A stretch of 64,000 nucleotides of DNA from Streptomyces endophytica (GTDB lineage: Bacteria; Actinomycetota; Actinomycetes; Streptomycetales; Streptomycetaceae): assembly GCF_026153355.1 (NCBI RefSeq), contig NZ_CP110636.1, positions 3,100,001 to 3,164,000 of the forward strand. Reading direction: 5' to 3'. Positions 41,824-49,654 of the stretch are shown here, piece by piece. The notes under the pieces are model-generated. The model did not search any database, was not told the origin of the DNA, and saw only the letters and a program-made list of their open reading frames with translations. The position numbers were made by a program, and so were the translations under genes. The stretch's first letter is position 1. Each line of letters opens with the position of its first letter.

Positions 41824-42725
41824 TTCTTGCAGAGCTCCTTCGCCGTGAGGTCGGTCATGAACTCCTCGGTGAATCCGTACGGTTTGGCGATCCGCAGGAG
41901 TTCGCCGCTCTTCTTCATCTTGTGGAGTTCGCGGTTGAAGGCGTCGCGGAGCTTCGTCTCGCCGATGCGGAATCCGTAGCCGCCGCCGTCGCGCTGGAGT
42001 TTGCCGTCGACCTTCGGGGTGAAGGGCGGGGTCATCTCGACCTTGGGGTGCTGGCCGGTCTTGAGCGCCTCGATCATGGTCAGGGCGGTGCCGGCGAAGC
42101 AGTCGATGCGGCCGGCCTCCAGTGCCTCCATTCCGGCGATCTGGTCGCCGTAGGTCTGGATGTCGCCTTTGCGGACGCCGTTGCCGACCGCGTAGTCGAT
42201 CTCCGCGTAGCCGATTCCGGTGCCCATGCGCAGGCCGCGCTTGGCGACGTCCGGATAGTCCTTGATCTTGTGCGGATTGCCCTTGGCGACGAGGAAGGAG
42301 TCCTTCGACTCGTAATCCGGGTCGGAGAACAGCACGGCCTGGCAGCGGGCCTTGTTGATGAACATGCCCGCGACGATCACGTCGTACTGGAAGGAGTGCA
42401 GGCCGGGCACCAGGGCGCCGAATTCGACCGGCACCGGCTCGAAATGCCGGACGCCGAGCCGCTGGAAGATGGTCTTGGCGACGGCGGGGGCCTCGCCGGT
42501 CAGCTCGCCCTTGCTGTTGATGGACGCGTAGGGCGGCTCACTGGCGATGCCCATCCGGACGGTGCCCTTGCTGCGCAGGTCGTCGAGGAGGTGTCCGCCG
42601 TCGGTCGCGCCGCTGATGTCGACCCGGGAGCAGCCCGCGGTCGCTCCGAGGGCACCGGCGCCGAGCGCTGCCACCCCCGCGAGCAGCGATCGGCGGCCGA
42701 TGCCGCGTGGCAATGTGCCGGTCAT
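41820..42725 (-). CDS. ehuB: Solute-binding lipoprotein, EhuB-like, Tat-exported
   Basis: A 301-aa extracellular binding protein. The N-terminus has a twin-arginine motif (GIGRRSLLAGVAALGAGALG) followed by a lipobox (TAGC), so it is probably Tat-exported and lipid-anchored. The mature protein has the amino-acid-binding fold: GTVRMGIASEPPYASINSKG, GELTGEAPAVAKTIFQRLG, YDVIVAGMFINKARC, and MGTGIGYAEIDYAV. These resemble EhuB of ectoine uptake. The start is ATG 42725; the ribosome-binding site is weak. It is the first gene of the operon and is divergent from the DUF3830 gene, with repeated TGTTCC sequences in the gap. Confidence 0.82.
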   Translation of the reverse strand: MTGTLPRGIGRRSLLAGVAALGAGALGATAGCSRVDISGATDGGHLLDDLRSKGTVRMGIASEPPYASINSKGELTGEAPAVAKTIFQRLGVRHFEPVPVEFGALVPGLHSFQYDVIVAGMFINKARCQAVLFSDPDYESKDSFLVAKGNPHKIKDYPDVAKRGLRMGTGIGYAEIDYAVGNGVRKGDIQTYGDQIAGMEALEAGRIDCFAGTALTMIEALKTGQHPKVEMTPPFTPKVDGKLQRDGGGYGFRIGETKLRDAFNRELHKMKKSGELLRIAKPYGFTEEFMTDLTAKELCKK

Positions 42726-42898
42726 TTTTGAGGTGTTCCATGGTGGTGGAGCCATGGGCGCGCGGCTACCCGAACACCGGGCAGGTATGCCGATCGTTTC
42801 CGGTCCTTGATGCAAGCCCGTCCGGGGCGTGTTCCGTTCATGTTCCCTGCTGGTCCGTAGTGTTCCGTACGCCGGTATTGCCCCCCTACGATCTGAGC
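42726..42898. promoter_or_regulatory. Divergent promoter region with TGTTCC repeats
   Basis: The 173-bp gap between ehuB and the DUF3830 gene contains TGTTCC four times (near 42734, 42830, 42840 and 42861), two of them extended to GTGTTCCGT. Repeats of this kind in a divergent promoter suggest a shared regulator site; the regulator is not identified. Confidence 0.4.
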
Positions 42899-43399
42899 AT
42901 GACCGATCGCTTCATCGAAGTCTCGTTGGACAAGCGCGGCGTCAGCTGCACGGCCAAGTTGCTCGACGACCGCGCTCCGATCACCTGCGACGCCGTGTGG
43001 GACGCCCTCCCGCTCGGCGGCGACGTCTACCACGCCAAGTACGCCCGCAATGAGATCTACGCCCTCGTCGAGCCGTTCGCGCCGGAGGAGCCGCCGCTGG
43101 AGAACCCGACGATCACCCCGATCCCCGGCGACCTGTGCTACTTCACCTTCAGCGACACCCAGTTGGGCACCGCCTCCTACGGCTACGAGCACGGGGCCAA
43201 GCACCGCGGCCGCGCCACCGTCGTCGACCTGGCGCTGTTCTACGAGCGGAACAACCTGCTGATCAACGGTGACGCGGGCTGGGTGCCGGGCATCGTGTGG
43301 GGCAGCGTCGTCGACGGTCTGGACCGGATGGCGGACGCCTGCCAGGACCTGTGGCGGGCCGGCGCCCTGGGGGAGACCCTCTCCTTCCGGCGCGCCTGA
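42899..43399 (+). CDS. DUF3830-family protein
   Basis: A 166-aa protein (MTDRFIEVSLDKRGVSCTAK) of the DUF3830 family, which has a cyclophilin-like fold. Conserved pieces are LLDDRAPITCDAVWDALPLG, ARNEIYALVEPF, TPIPGDLCYFTFSDT and FYERNNLLINGDAGWVPG. The function is unknown; members recur next to amidases, maleate isomerases and transporters, as here. It is divergent from the Ehu-type operon and convergent with the amidase gene (24-bp gap). A role in processing or binding the imported compound is inferred from context only. Confidence 0.78.
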   Translation: MTDRFIEVSLDKRGVSCTAKLLDDRAPITCDAVWDALPLGGDVYHAKYARNEIYALVEPFAPEEPPLENPTITPIPGDLCYFTFSDTQLGTASYGYEHGAKHRGRATVVDLALFYERNNLLINGDAGWVPGIVWGSVVDGLDRMADACQDLWRAGALGETLSFRRA

Positions 43400-43422
43400 G
43401 GGACCGTCGCCGGCCGGCGCTC

Positions 43423-44838
43423 CTACGGGGCCGGGGGTGCGGGGATCGCCGCGGCCCCCGCCTCGTAGAGGGCGTGCGCGGCGCGCAGCACGAGCGCGTC
43501 GGCGTGCCGCGCGCCGACCAGCTGCACACCGATCGGCAGTCCGTCCCCGTCCACCCCGCAGGGCACGGTCGCCGCGGGCTGCTGGGTCATGTTGAACGGG
43601 TAGGTGAACGGCGTCCAGCCGGTCCAGCGGGTGTGGCCGGATCCGGCGGGCACCTCGACGCCCGCCTCGAACGCGGTGATCGGCTCGGTCGGGGTCACCA
43701 GCAGGTCGTAGGTGTCGTGGAAGCGGCCCATCGCCTGTCCCAGCGCCATCCGCGTGTCGACCGCCGCCAGATAGTCCAGCGCGCTGTATCCGGCGCCCTG
43801 CGCGACGATCTCCGCGAGCCCCGGGTCGAGCAGCGCCCGGTCCGCCTCGTCGAGGTGCTCGACGACCCGGGCCGCCCCGCTGAACCACAGGACGTGGAAG
43901 GCCGATACCGGGTCCGCGATGCCCGGGTCGGCCTCCTCGACGTGCGCGCCGAGCTTGGCGAGCACCTCCACGGCCGACCGGACCGCGGCCGCCACCTCGG
44001 GGGCCACCGGCACGTCCCAGCCGAGTGACGGGCTGTAGGCCACCCGCAGTCCGGCGACCGGGTCGGTGAGCGCCGCCCGGAACGAGCCCGTGGCGGGGCC
44101 GAGCTGGGACCAGTCCCGCCAGTCCGCGCCGCCGATCACGTCCAGCATCAGCGCCGCGTCGGCCGCGTCCCGGGTCATCGGCCCGACGTGCGCCAGCGTC
44201 CCGAACGGGCTCGCCGGATACAGCGGCACCCGCCCGTAGGTCGCCTTCAGCGCGAAGATCCCGCAGAACGACGCGGGGATGCGCACCGATCCGCCGCCGT
44301 CGGTGCCCAGGCTCAGCGGCCCGGCGCCCAGCGCCACCGCCGCCGCACTGCCGCCGCTGGACCCGCCCGAGGTGCGCCGCGGATCGTACGGATTGCCGGT
44401 CACCCCGTGCCGCGGCGAGTCGGTGACGCCCTTCCAGCCGAACTCCGGGGTGGTGGTCTTGCCGAGGAACACCGCACCGGACTCGCGCAGCCGGGCCACC
44501 GACGGCGCGTCCTCCTCCCACGGCCCCTCGGCCCGCACCGTCCGCGAACCGCGCAGCGTCGGGGTGCCCCGGGTGAGGATCAGGTCCTTGACGGTGACCG
44601 GCACCCCGTCCAGCGGCCCGGCCGGCGTCCCGCGGCGCCAGCGCTCCGCCGACTCACCGGCCGCCGCCAGTGCCGGCTCGGCGTCGATCCGGGTGAAGCA
44701 GTTCGTGGTGGCCTGGGCGGCCTCGGCGCGTTCCAGGGCGGCCCGGGCGGCCTCGACGGGGGAGAACGCGCCGGCGGCGTAGCCGGCCGTGAGACGGGTG
44801 GCGGTGAGGTCGGCGAGGTGGGTCGGTTCGGTGGTCAT
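43423..44838 (-). CDS. Amidase (amidase-signature family)
   Basis: A 471-aa amidase with the Ser-cisSer-Lys triad visible: Lys in PVTVKDLILTRG, the cis-Ser and adjacent Ser in RTSGGSSGGSAAAVALG, and the nucleophile Ser in SLGTDGGGSVRIPASFCG. It hydrolyses a carboxamide to acid plus ammonia. The length is normal for bacterial amidases. ATG start. It is followed 84 bp upstream on the same strand by a D-2-hydroxyacid dehydrogenase and lies within the putative catabolic island; the substrate may be the imported solute or an intermediate. Confidence 0.92.
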   Translation of the reverse strand: MTTEPTHLADLTATRLTAGYAAGAFSPVEAARAALERAEAAQATTNCFTRIDAEPALAAAGESAERWRRGTPAGPLDGVPVTVKDLILTRGTPTLRGSRTVRAEGPWEEDAPSVARLRESGAVFLGKTTTPEFGWKGVTDSPRHGVTGNPYDPRRTSGGSSGGSAAAVALGAGPLSLGTDGGGSVRIPASFCGIFALKATYGRVPLYPASPFGTLAHVGPMTRDAADAALMLDVIGGADWRDWSQLGPATGSFRAALTDPVAGLRVAYSPSLGWDVPVAPEVAAAVRSAVEVLAKLGAHVEEADPGIADPVSAFHVLWFSGAARVVEHLDEADRALLDPGLAEIVAQGAGYSALDYLAAVDTRMALGQAMGRFHDTYDLLVTPTEPITAFEAGVEVPAGSGHTRWTGWTPFTYPFNMTQQPAATVPCGVDGDGLPIGVQLVGARHADALVLRAAHALYEAGAAAIPAPPAP

Positions 44839-44922
44839 CCGTCCTCCGAGCGTCGGCCGCCCCGGGCGGGACGGCGGGCGGGGGCGGGGCCGGCCGCGCC
44901 GGGCGGCGGGCGGCCCGCGCCG

Positions 44923-45888
44923 TCACTGCACCGGCACGTACCCGAGCCGTTTGTCGACCACGTTGGCGAGCGGCTCGCCGGCCGCCCAGCGGTCGAAGTT
45001 GTCCTGGAACTGCTGGGCCAGCGCGTCCCGCCAGCCCAGGGTGTCGCCGCTCATGTGGGGCGAGACGATCAGGTGCGGCACGTCCCACAGCGGGCTGTCC
45101 GCGGGCAGCGGCTCCTGCTCGAAGACGTCCAGCGCGGCCGCCGCGATCCGCCACTCGCGCAGCGCCGCGATCAGGTCCGGCTCGACGACCAGCGGCCCGC
45201 GCCCGACGTTGACGAACCGGGCCCGCGGCGGCATCAGGCCGAAGGCCTCCTTGCCGAACAGGCCTCGGGTGGCGTCGGTCAGCGGCGCCGCGCAGATCAC
45301 CCAATCCGCGTGCGGCAGCAGCCCGTTGAGCGCGTCACTCGCGTGTACCAGCCCGAAGTGCGGATCGTCCGGGCGCGCCCGGCGGCCGACCAGATCGACC
45401 TTGACACCCAGTGCCAGGAGGGTGGTCCCGATGGCCCGGCCGATCGGGCCGGAGCCGACCACCACGGCGCGGGTGCCGGCCAGCCGCAGCGTTTCGCGGT
45501 GCCGCCAGCGCCGCTGCCGCTGGAGCTCCCAACTTCCGTAGAAGTCTTTGGCCATGGCGATCACCAGGCCGGCGACGTACTCGGCGATCGGCTGCTCGAA
45601 GACGCCCCGGGCGTTGGTCACCACCGTGTCGTCGGCGATCAGTGCCGGGCACAGCAGCTGGTCCACGCCGGCGCTCGCGGTGTGCACCCAGCGCGGTTTC
45701 GGGCCCCGCTCCGGCCACGCCTCGCGGATCGCTTCGGAGGTGAAGTCCCAGGCCAACAGCACGTCGGCGGTGGGGAGTCGGCCGGCCAGGCCGGCCTCGT
45801 CGGTGAAGATCACCCGCGCCCGGCCGGTCAGCCGGTCGAGCGTGGGCGGCGGGTCGGATCCGAGGACGAGGACGGTGCTTTCGGACAT
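44923..45888 (-). CDS. D-2-hydroxyacid dehydrogenase family protein
   Basis: A 321-aa NAD(P)-dependent enzyme. Rossmann motif VVVGSGPIGRAIGTTLLALG with the basic VGRRARP after the second strand, favouring NADP. Catalytic Arg in VNVGRGPLVVEPDLIAALRE, Glu in LDVFEQEPLPADSPLW and His in LIVSPHMSGDT are all present. The usual reaction interconverts 2-ketoacids and D-2-hydroxyacids. Start ATG 45888. It is divergent from the first maleate-isomerase-like gene over 208 bp and upstream of the amidase on the same strand. Confidence 0.88.
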   Translation of the reverse strand: MSESTVLVLGSDPPPTLDRLTGRARVIFTDEAGLAGRLPTADVLLAWDFTSEAIREAWPERGPKPRWVHTASAGVDQLLCPALIADDTVVTNARGVFEQPIAEYVAGLVIAMAKDFYGSWELQRQRRWRHRETLRLAGTRAVVVGSGPIGRAIGTTLLALGVKVDLVGRRARPDDPHFGLVHASDALNGLLPHADWVICAAPLTDATRGLFGKEAFGLMPPRARFVNVGRGPLVVEPDLIAALREWRIAAAALDVFEQEPLPADSPLWDVPHLIVSPHMSGDTLGWRDALAQQFQDNFDRWAAGEPLANVVDKRLGYVPVQ

Positions 45889-46096
45889 AGCCAGAAACCG
45901 TTTCGGAAGGTGTGCCCACTTCAGTGGAACAGGGCGCCGACAGATGCCTGAGATGCGAGGATTGACCACGCTAAGAAGTCGTATCTACCGTGTCAACAAC
46001 GGCTCTGTCCCGACGTCCCGGCTTGCTCCGGCTGCACTTCTTCCACGGCCACCGGCCTGGTCATTCCAGCCCTTCGTTTCTTCTAGGGGCCCTTCA

Positions 46097-47041
46097 ATGG
46101 ACGTCTCTTTTCTGGGTGGCCCCCAGCCTCAGCTCGGTGTGGGCGTTGTCGCCCCTTTTGACTTCGCGCTCGACCGCGAGCTGTGGCGCTGGGTGCCCGA
46201 CGACGTGTCCCTCCACCTCACCCGAACCCCCTTCGTGCCCGTCGAGGTGAGCCTCGACCTGGCCCGGCTGGTCAGCGAGCACGAAACGCTGGACGCCGCC
46301 GTCCAGGCACTGTGCGCGGTGTCCCCGCAGGTCATCTGCTACGCCTGCACCTCCGGCAGCTTCGTCGGCGGGCTGGCGGGCGAGCGGGCGATGTGCGCCG
46401 CCATGGCACAGGCGGGGGACGTTCCCTCGCTCACCACCTCCGGCGCACTGCTGGAGGCGCTGCGGGAGATCGACGCACGGCGGATCGCCGTGGTCACCCC
46501 GTACACGAAATCGGTCACCGACTCCCTGGAGGACTATCTCGGCGAGGGGGGCATCACGGTCACCGGCCGCGCCTACCTCGGCCTGACCCGGCACATCTGG
46601 AAGGTGCCGTACCGCGACGTGGTCGACATGGCCCGGGCGGCCGTCGTCGGGTCCGCCGACGCCCTCTTCATCAGCTGCACGAACCTGCCGACGTACGACG
46701 TCATCCCGCAGCTGGAGGCGGAGTTGCGGATGCCGGTGCTGTCCGCCAACCAGGTGACGATGTGGGCGGCGCTGCGCGCCATCGGGGCCCGGGCGGTGGG
46801 ACCGTACCAGGCACTGCTCGATCCGGTGGCGCGGCGCGGACCGGCCGCGATGACCGGTTGGGAGCCGCCGGGCGGCGGGCCGCTGTCGCCGGGCGGCGGG
46901 CCGCTGTCGCCGGGCGGCGGGCCGCGGGCGACCCCGGAGGCCGCGTTCGCCGGACCGCCCGCACCCCCCGACGGCGAACCGGACGGCGTCGAGCCGCCCC
47001 ATGCGCCGCCCGAGGATCCGGGCCCGCTGCCCCCGGTTTGA
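46097..47041 (+). CDS. Maleate isomerase/Asp-Glu racemase-family protein 1
   Basis: A 314-aa enzyme of the maleate cis-trans isomerase (EutA/arylmalonate decarboxylase) branch of the Asp/Glu racemase superfamily. Both catalytic Cys are placed: Cys 84 in [14 protein letters not shown] and Cys 194 in [30 protein letters not shown] is the usual C-terminal motif. The last 75 residues are a Pro/Gly tail with an 18-bp DNA repeat ([15 protein letters not shown]). In ectoine and pyridine catabolism such enzymes act on dicarboxylates; the substrate here is unknown. The next gene is a paralogue 146 bp downstream. Confidence 0.83.
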   Translation: MDVSFLGGPQPQLGVGVVAPFDFALDRELWRWVPDDVSLHLTRTPFVPVEVSLDLARLVSEHETLDAAVQALCAVSPQVICYACTSGSFVGGLAGERAMCAAMAQAGDVPSLTTSGALLEALREIDARRIAVVTPYTKSVTDSLEDYLGEGGITVTGRAYLGLTRHIWKVPYRDVVDMARAAVVGSADALFISCTNLPTYDVIPQLEAELRMPVLSANQVTMWAALRAIGARAVGPYQALLDPVARRGPAAMTGWEPPGGGPLSPGGGPLSPGGGPRATPEAAFAGPPAPPDGEPDGVEPPHAPPEDPGPLPPV

Positions 47042-47187
47042 GGTCGGTCCGAACCCGGCCCGGAACCGTACCGAGGATGCTGCCGGCGCCGCCCGTGGCG
47101 CCGGCCGCGCTCCTGCCCCGGCTCACCGCCCGCCCCGACCCCGCGCACCACCCGGTACCCGCAGCCGCACACCCAAGGGAGATCCGC

Positions 47188-47919
47188 ATGGCATCGGTCG
47201 GCTTCCTCTATCCCGGCCACTCCGCGGAGGACGACTACCCCCGGCTCGAAACGCTCCTGGGCGGCGCGGTCCGCCTGCCGCTCGTGCACACCGACATCGG
47301 CGAGGACGCCCACCGGGCCGACGCGCTGCTGGAGATGGGCTCCGCGACCCGGCTGGCGGCCGGCGTCGACGAGCTGAAGGAACGCGGCGCCCAGGCCGTC
47401 GTCTGGGCCTGCACCAGCGCCAGCTTCATCTACGGCTGGGAGGGCGCCCACGAGCAGGTCCGCGAACTGTCCGCCACCGCCGGCCTGCCCGCCTCCAGTA
47501 CGTCCTTCGCCTTCGCGCACGCCCTCCAGGCGCTCGGCGCCCGCCGGGTGGCGATCGCCGCGACGTACCCGGACGACGTCGCCGAGTACTTCCGGGCGTT
47601 CTTGAAGTCCGCCGGGGCGGAGGTGGTCTCGACCCGCGGCAGCGGCATCATCACCGCCGCCGAGGTCGGCACCTGGGGCCGCGAGGAGGTCCTCGCGCTC
47701 GCCCGGGCCGGCGACCACCCCGACGCCGAGGCCGTCCTGCTCCCCGACACCGCCCTGCACACCGCCGCCCATCTGCCCGCCCTCGAAGCGGAGCTGCGCA
47801 AACCGGTGCTCACCGCCAATCAGGTGACGGCCTGGGAGGGGCTGCGCCTGCTGGACCGGCTGCTGTGCCGACCGGCCCTGGGCACGCTGTTCGCGCGGAC
47901 CGCGGGGGACACCGCCTAG
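47188..47919 (+). CDS. Maleate isomerase/Asp-Glu racemase-family protein 2, one Cys lost
   Basis: A 243-aa paralogue ([18 protein letters not shown]). The first catalytic Cys is kept (Cys 75 in [13 protein letters not shown]), but the second motif reads [15 protein letters not shown], with Asp 187 where Cys is expected. [15 protein letters not shown] is conserved. Loss of one thiol argues against a normal two-base racemase or isomerase; a decarboxylase-like or non-catalytic partner role is possible. AAGGGAG precedes the ATG. It is on the same strand as protein 1 and may act with it as a heteromer. Confidence 0.78.
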   Translation: MASVGFLYPGHSAEDDYPRLETLLGGAVRLPLVHTDIGEDAHRADALLEMGSATRLAAGVDELKERGAQAVVWACTSASFIYGWEGAHEQVRELSATAGLPASSTSFAFAHALQALGARRVAIAATYPDDVAEYFRAFLKSAGAEVVSTRGSGIITAAEVGTWGREEVLALARAGDHPDAEAVLLPDTALHTAAHLPALEAELRKPVLTANQVTAWEGLRLLDRLLCRPALGTLFARTAGDTA

Positions 47920-48038
47920 TCGGGGTCTTCCCCTACGGGGTTTCTCCGGGGCGGTCGCGGCCCGCCCCGGGAATAAGTGGAGCACCTCTCCGGTTGTCGT
48001 CGGGGCAGACCCGGCGACACGAGGAGAGGACCCGCACC

Positions 48039-49169
48039 GTGAGCGGCGAAGACGACAACCGGACCGGCGGCCCGACGCAGCACGACGAGGGCGACGGCAT
48101 ACGCGGCGCGGCCCGCGGCAGCGCGCCCGTGCCGCTGTCCGTGCTCGACCTGGTGACGGTCGGCGCCGGGCACACCGCCGCCGGCGCCGTCCGCACCGCC
48201 GTCGACCTCGCCCGTACGGCCGAACGCCGCGGCTTCCACCGCTACTGGGTCGCCGAGCACCACGCCATGCCCGGTGTGGCCTCCTCCTCACCCGCGGTGC
48301 TGCTCGCCCATGTCGCCGCCCACACCGAACGCATCCGGCTCGGCTCCGGCGGCGTGATGCTGCCCAACCACGCCCCGCTGGTCATCGCCGAGCAGTTCGG
48401 CACCCTGGAGGCGATGGCCCCCGGCCGGATCGACCTGGGCCTGGGCCGCGCGCCGGGCACGGACGGCGCCACCGCCGCGGCCCTGCGGCGCACCGAGCGG
48501 CTGAACGAGGGCGCGGAGGACTTCCCGCAGCAGCTGGCCGAGTTGACCCGCTTCCTGGACGACACCTTCCCCGACGGCCATCCGTACGCGCGGATCCACG
48601 CGGTGCCGGGACCGGTGCAGGCCACCTCGCCGGGCGGCGTCCAGTCCCCGCACCGCCCGCCCCTCTGGCTGCTCGGCTCCTCCGGCTTCAGCGCCCGGCT
48701 CGCCGGCTCGCTCGGCCTGCCGTTCGCCTTCGCGCACCACTTCTCCGCGGCCAACACCCTTCCCGCGCTCGACCTCTACCGCGCCTCCTTCCGCCCCTCC
48801 GAGGCCCTCGCCGAGCCGTACGCGCTGATCGGCGTCTCCGCGCTGGCCGCCGAGGACGAGCGGGAGGCCCGCCGCCAGGTCATGACCGGCGCGCTCGCGA
48901 TGGTCCGGCTGCGCACCGGCCGCCCCGGCCTCGTCCCCACCCCCGAGGAGGCCGAGGCCTACGCCTTCAACGAGCTGGAGCGCGGCTTCGTCGACAGCTG
49001 GCTGTCCAACGTCGTCCACGGCACCCCCGACGAGGTCCGCCAGGGCCTCGACGACCTCGCGAAGCGCACGGGTGCGGACGAGTTGATGATCACGTCCAAC
49101 GCACACGGCGGCGCGGCGCGGGTCCGCTCCTACGAGCTGATCGCCGACGTCTACGGCTTTGCCGGGTAG
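48039..49169 (+). CDS. LLM-class flavin-dependent oxidoreductase
   Basis: A 376-aa luciferase-like protein. Landmarks: [60 protein letters not shown] and [14 protein letters not shown], typical of the MsnO8/YhbW-type group 1 LLM family. These enzymes use reduced FMN/F420 and oxygen; the substrate is unknown. GTG 48039 has GAGGAGAGG upstream. It follows the isomerase pair by 119 bp on the same strand and could be the last enzyme of the island, or independent. It is convergent with the GGDEF-EAL gene over the repeat locus. Confidence 0.9.
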   Translation: MSGEDDNRTGGPTQHDEGDGIRGAARGSAPVPLSVLDLVTVGAGHTAAGAVRTAVDLARTAERRGFHRYWVAEHHAMPGVASSSPAVLLAHVAAHTERIRLGSGGVMLPNHAPLVIAEQFGTLEAMAPGRIDLGLGRAPGTDGATAAALRRTERLNEGAEDFPQQLAELTRFLDDTFPDGHPYARIHAVPGPVQATSPGGVQSPHRPPLWLLGSSGFSARLAGSLGLPFAFAHHFSAANTLPALDLYRASFRPSEALAEPYALIGVSALAAEDEREARRQVMTGALAMVRLRTGRPGLVPTPEEAEAYAFNELERGFVDSWLSNVVHGTPDEVRQGLDDLAKRTGADELMITSNAHGGAARVRSYELIADVYGFAG

Positions 49170-49270
49170 CCCACGTTGTCGGCTTGCCCGCCGTGGGGGG
49201 CTGGGGTTCTTCCGCCTTCGGCGGGCGTGGGGGGTGGGCCGGGGCGCCTGGTGGGTGGTGGGTTGCGGGT

Positions 49271-49340
49271 GCGGCCCTCCGGCGCCTGTTGTGTGGACTG
49301 CTGACGCTTTACGTCCACACAACAGGCGCCTCCGGGCCGC
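49271..49340 (+). repeat. Structured hairpin element, copy 2
   Basis: 18-bp perfect stem (arms 49281-49298 and 49313-49330; left arm GGCGCCTGTTGTGTGGAC) with loop TGCTGACGCTTTAC at 49299-49312, TCC/TCC internal loop (49278-49280, 49331-49333) and outer 7-bp stem GCGGCCC/GGGCCGC. Compared with copy 1, two stem positions differ, each with the matching change in the other arm. Confidence 0.9.
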
Positions 49341-49382
49341 CCCCTTGCGTCCGGTGGGGCGCCCCCGCCCGGGGAGGGTTGA

Positions 49383-49436
49383 TCAAAGAGCAGTAGTGCG
49401 GCCGCGTCGAGGCGCGGCCGTACTACTGCTCTTTGA
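49383..49436. terminator. Central hairpin, probable bidirectional terminator
   Basis: 24-bp stem with a single mismatch (49383-49406 with 49413-49436), 6-nt loop TCGAGG; the arms begin TCAAAGAGCAGTAG. Exactly between the convergent LLM and GGDEF-EAL genes. On each strand the stem is followed by a short T-containing stretch. Confidence 0.75.
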
Positions 49437-49478
49437 CATTTCCCTCCACCGGGCGGGGGCGCGGTTACCGGCGGGAGG

Positions 49479-49549
49479 GTGGGGCCGGAGGGGGCGGGTT
49501 TCCGGACGTAAAGCGTCAGCAGTCCGGAAACCCGCCCCCGGAGGACCAC
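49479..49549 (-). repeat. Structured hairpin element, copy 3
   Basis: Inverted relative to copy 2. 18-bp perfect stem (arms 49490-49507 and 49522-49539; plus-strand left arm GGGGGCGGGTTTCCGGAC) around GTAAAGCGTCAGCA, the complement of the shared loop. The GGA/GGA (TCC/TCC on the other strand) internal loop and an imperfect outer stem are also present. The stem sequence differs strongly from copies 1 and 2 apart from the closing GGAC/GTCC. Confidence 0.9.
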
Positions 49550-49654
49550 ACCCGGCACCACCCACCAAGCGAGCGCCCCCGGCCCAAACCCCCACGCCCG
49601 CCGAAGGCGGAAGAACCCCAGCCCCCACGGCGGGCCAGTCGAAAACGTACGGCG

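Larger units (their letters stand above)
49170..49654. repeat. Convergent intergenic repeat locus 2 (nested inverted repeats)
   Basis: The 485-bp spacer is one large imperfect inverted repeat. The left arm phrase GGGGTTCTTCCGCCTTCGGC near 49203-49222 reappears inverted at about 49600-49619. Each arm carries its own hairpin element (49271-49340, 49479-49549), and the centre is a 24-bp stem hairpin at 49383-49436. Each arm reads downstream from its own gene. No coding region is seen. Confidence 0.85.

Noticed and set aside
39610..42725. Firm assignment of the transporter to ectoine
   Set aside because: Family resemblance supports Ehu, but ectoine-degradation genes are absent and neighbours suggest another substrate.
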